Shown: in pieces, positions 63,252-64,000 of the stretch
How the letters are laid out: every line of letters starts with the position of its first letter
How positions within the stretch are numbered: position 1 is the stretch's first letter
Origin: Hofstenia miamia
Lineage: Eukaryota > Xenacoelomorpha > Acoela
Direction: 5' to 3'
NCBI GenBank assembly: GCA_004352715.1
Contig: SCFE01000023.1
Span: forward strand, 1,359,855 to 1,423,854
Length of the DNA: 64,000 bases
Program-made: the position numbers and the translations under genes
Notes under the pieces: generated by a model
What the model was told of the DNA's origin: nothing
The model's database searches: none
Seen by the model: only the letters and a program-made list of their open reading frames with translations

Positions 63252-64000
63252 AGACTAAAAAATGAACTGGAACTTTTCCATAATTAGAAAAGGAAAATTC
63301 AATTTATATTCTGACGGTTGTTGATATAAATGAACTACCATTTCCCCTAACTCAATAATGCTAAAGAATATACTGGTTCAAAATGGACAACCCTCAAAAT
63401 CTGGTAAATTTTTCAACTTTCAATATAAAGTACATGTATATAGTCTTTTATATTTTGTGCATTTTTACTTATTGCTTTATATCTTTAAAGGAGTATAAGC
63501 ATTGTAAAATACATTCATATTAAGAGAAGAGAGAAATGTCGAAAATTGTCTAATCATACTTATAATATCGTAAATATCATCACTAAACTCTTAGATATTG
63601 ATCAGTGGCTCTGTTGGTCAAACCAAAAATTATCAAGAAAAGAAATTGATTCTCGGCCATATTTATGGTTAAACAAAATTGAAGCTGCATGGAATTGTAC
63701 TTGATATAGGAAGAATAATATATTATACTTACTTCTGTACTCACTAACATGAACAGACTTACATGCAAAATTTAAATTTTTTAATGACCAATTAAAAGTT
63801 TTGAAAATAAATAGCTGCTTTTTTAATAAATAAAAAATGAACAATAATGTAGTTGCGATAAGCAAAATGCATGCAATAGCTGAATGTGATAATTTGGCCC
63901 TAAATTTCTGAAGTAGTATAAGTATCTAACACCAGAAGCCATTTTATGTATCTTTTTAAGAGAAATTTATCTAATTTTAAGTCTTTGTCAATATCAACAC
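63252..64000 (-). other. Upstream region with LINE fragment
   Basis: At 63610-63850 the - strand matches the LINE segment at 17060-17290 (GCTGCATGGAATTGTACTTG shared). No other gene is seen to the end of the window. Confidence 0.6.

Overview
The window is AT-rich, intron-rich animal DNA with at least eight runs of N. Long introns with TTTAG/TTATAG acceptors and GTAAG-type donors, two recognisable metazoan genes, and a dense load of LINEs, Penelope-like elements, hAT-type MITEs and a Polinton point to an invertebrate metazoan. I cannot name the species from the sequence alone.

Region 1 (1-5.8 kb) holds old transposon debris: a 30-bp minisatellite, a decayed hAT-like coding region, a Tc1 fragment, and three MITEs that each still show TIRs and an 8-bp hAT-type target duplication. 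Region 2 (5.8-22.5 kb, + strand) is the 3' two-thirds of a NEDD4-family HECT E3 ubiquitin ligase of the WWP1/WWP2/ITCH/Su(dx) type. Five WW domains are visible, then a full HECT domain ending in the family-typical GFGQE tail. The start and C2 domain are not visible. A 3.6-kb unit carrying the catalytic-cysteine exon is present twice in tandem; the second copy is broken by a gap and partial repeats, so it may be an assembly artefact.

Region 3 (24.2-31.2 kb) is a cluster of LINEs, including one with an SGNH-hydrolase-like ORF1, an APE endonuclease and a 2A-like GIETNPGP motif. Their tails are TTATC repeats. Region 4 (about 31.4-54.4 kb) is a block strikingly poor in CpG. It contains a decayed Polinton/Maverick (adintovirus-like) element with packaging ATPase, retroviral-type integrase, pX-like protein, major capsid, adenain-type protease and two tandem copies of a minor-capsid-like gene, all on the + strand. 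I see no DNA polymerase B. The genes lie between long, unequal inverted repeats, and further broken repeat copies lie to the right. A LINE inside the block has lost its CpGs too, while its relatives outside have kept theirs, which suggests methylation-driven decay after insertion. The block also holds a broken, unrecognised gene on the - strand (52.6-53.3 kb).

Region 5 (54-58 kb) holds LINE and Penelope-like fragments. One Penelope-like copy has a GIY-YIG endonuclease ORF, perfect 69-nt inverted arms with hammerhead-ribozyme-like cores, and a 14-bp direct repeat at its borders. Region 6 (59.2-63.3 kb, - strand) is a MIER1-like gene: an acidic N-terminus, a SANT domain and the MIER C-terminal extension are visible, but no ELM2 domain. 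The two cellular genes are unrelated in function (ubiquitin ligation; transcriptional co-repression); most of what lies between them is mobile DNA.
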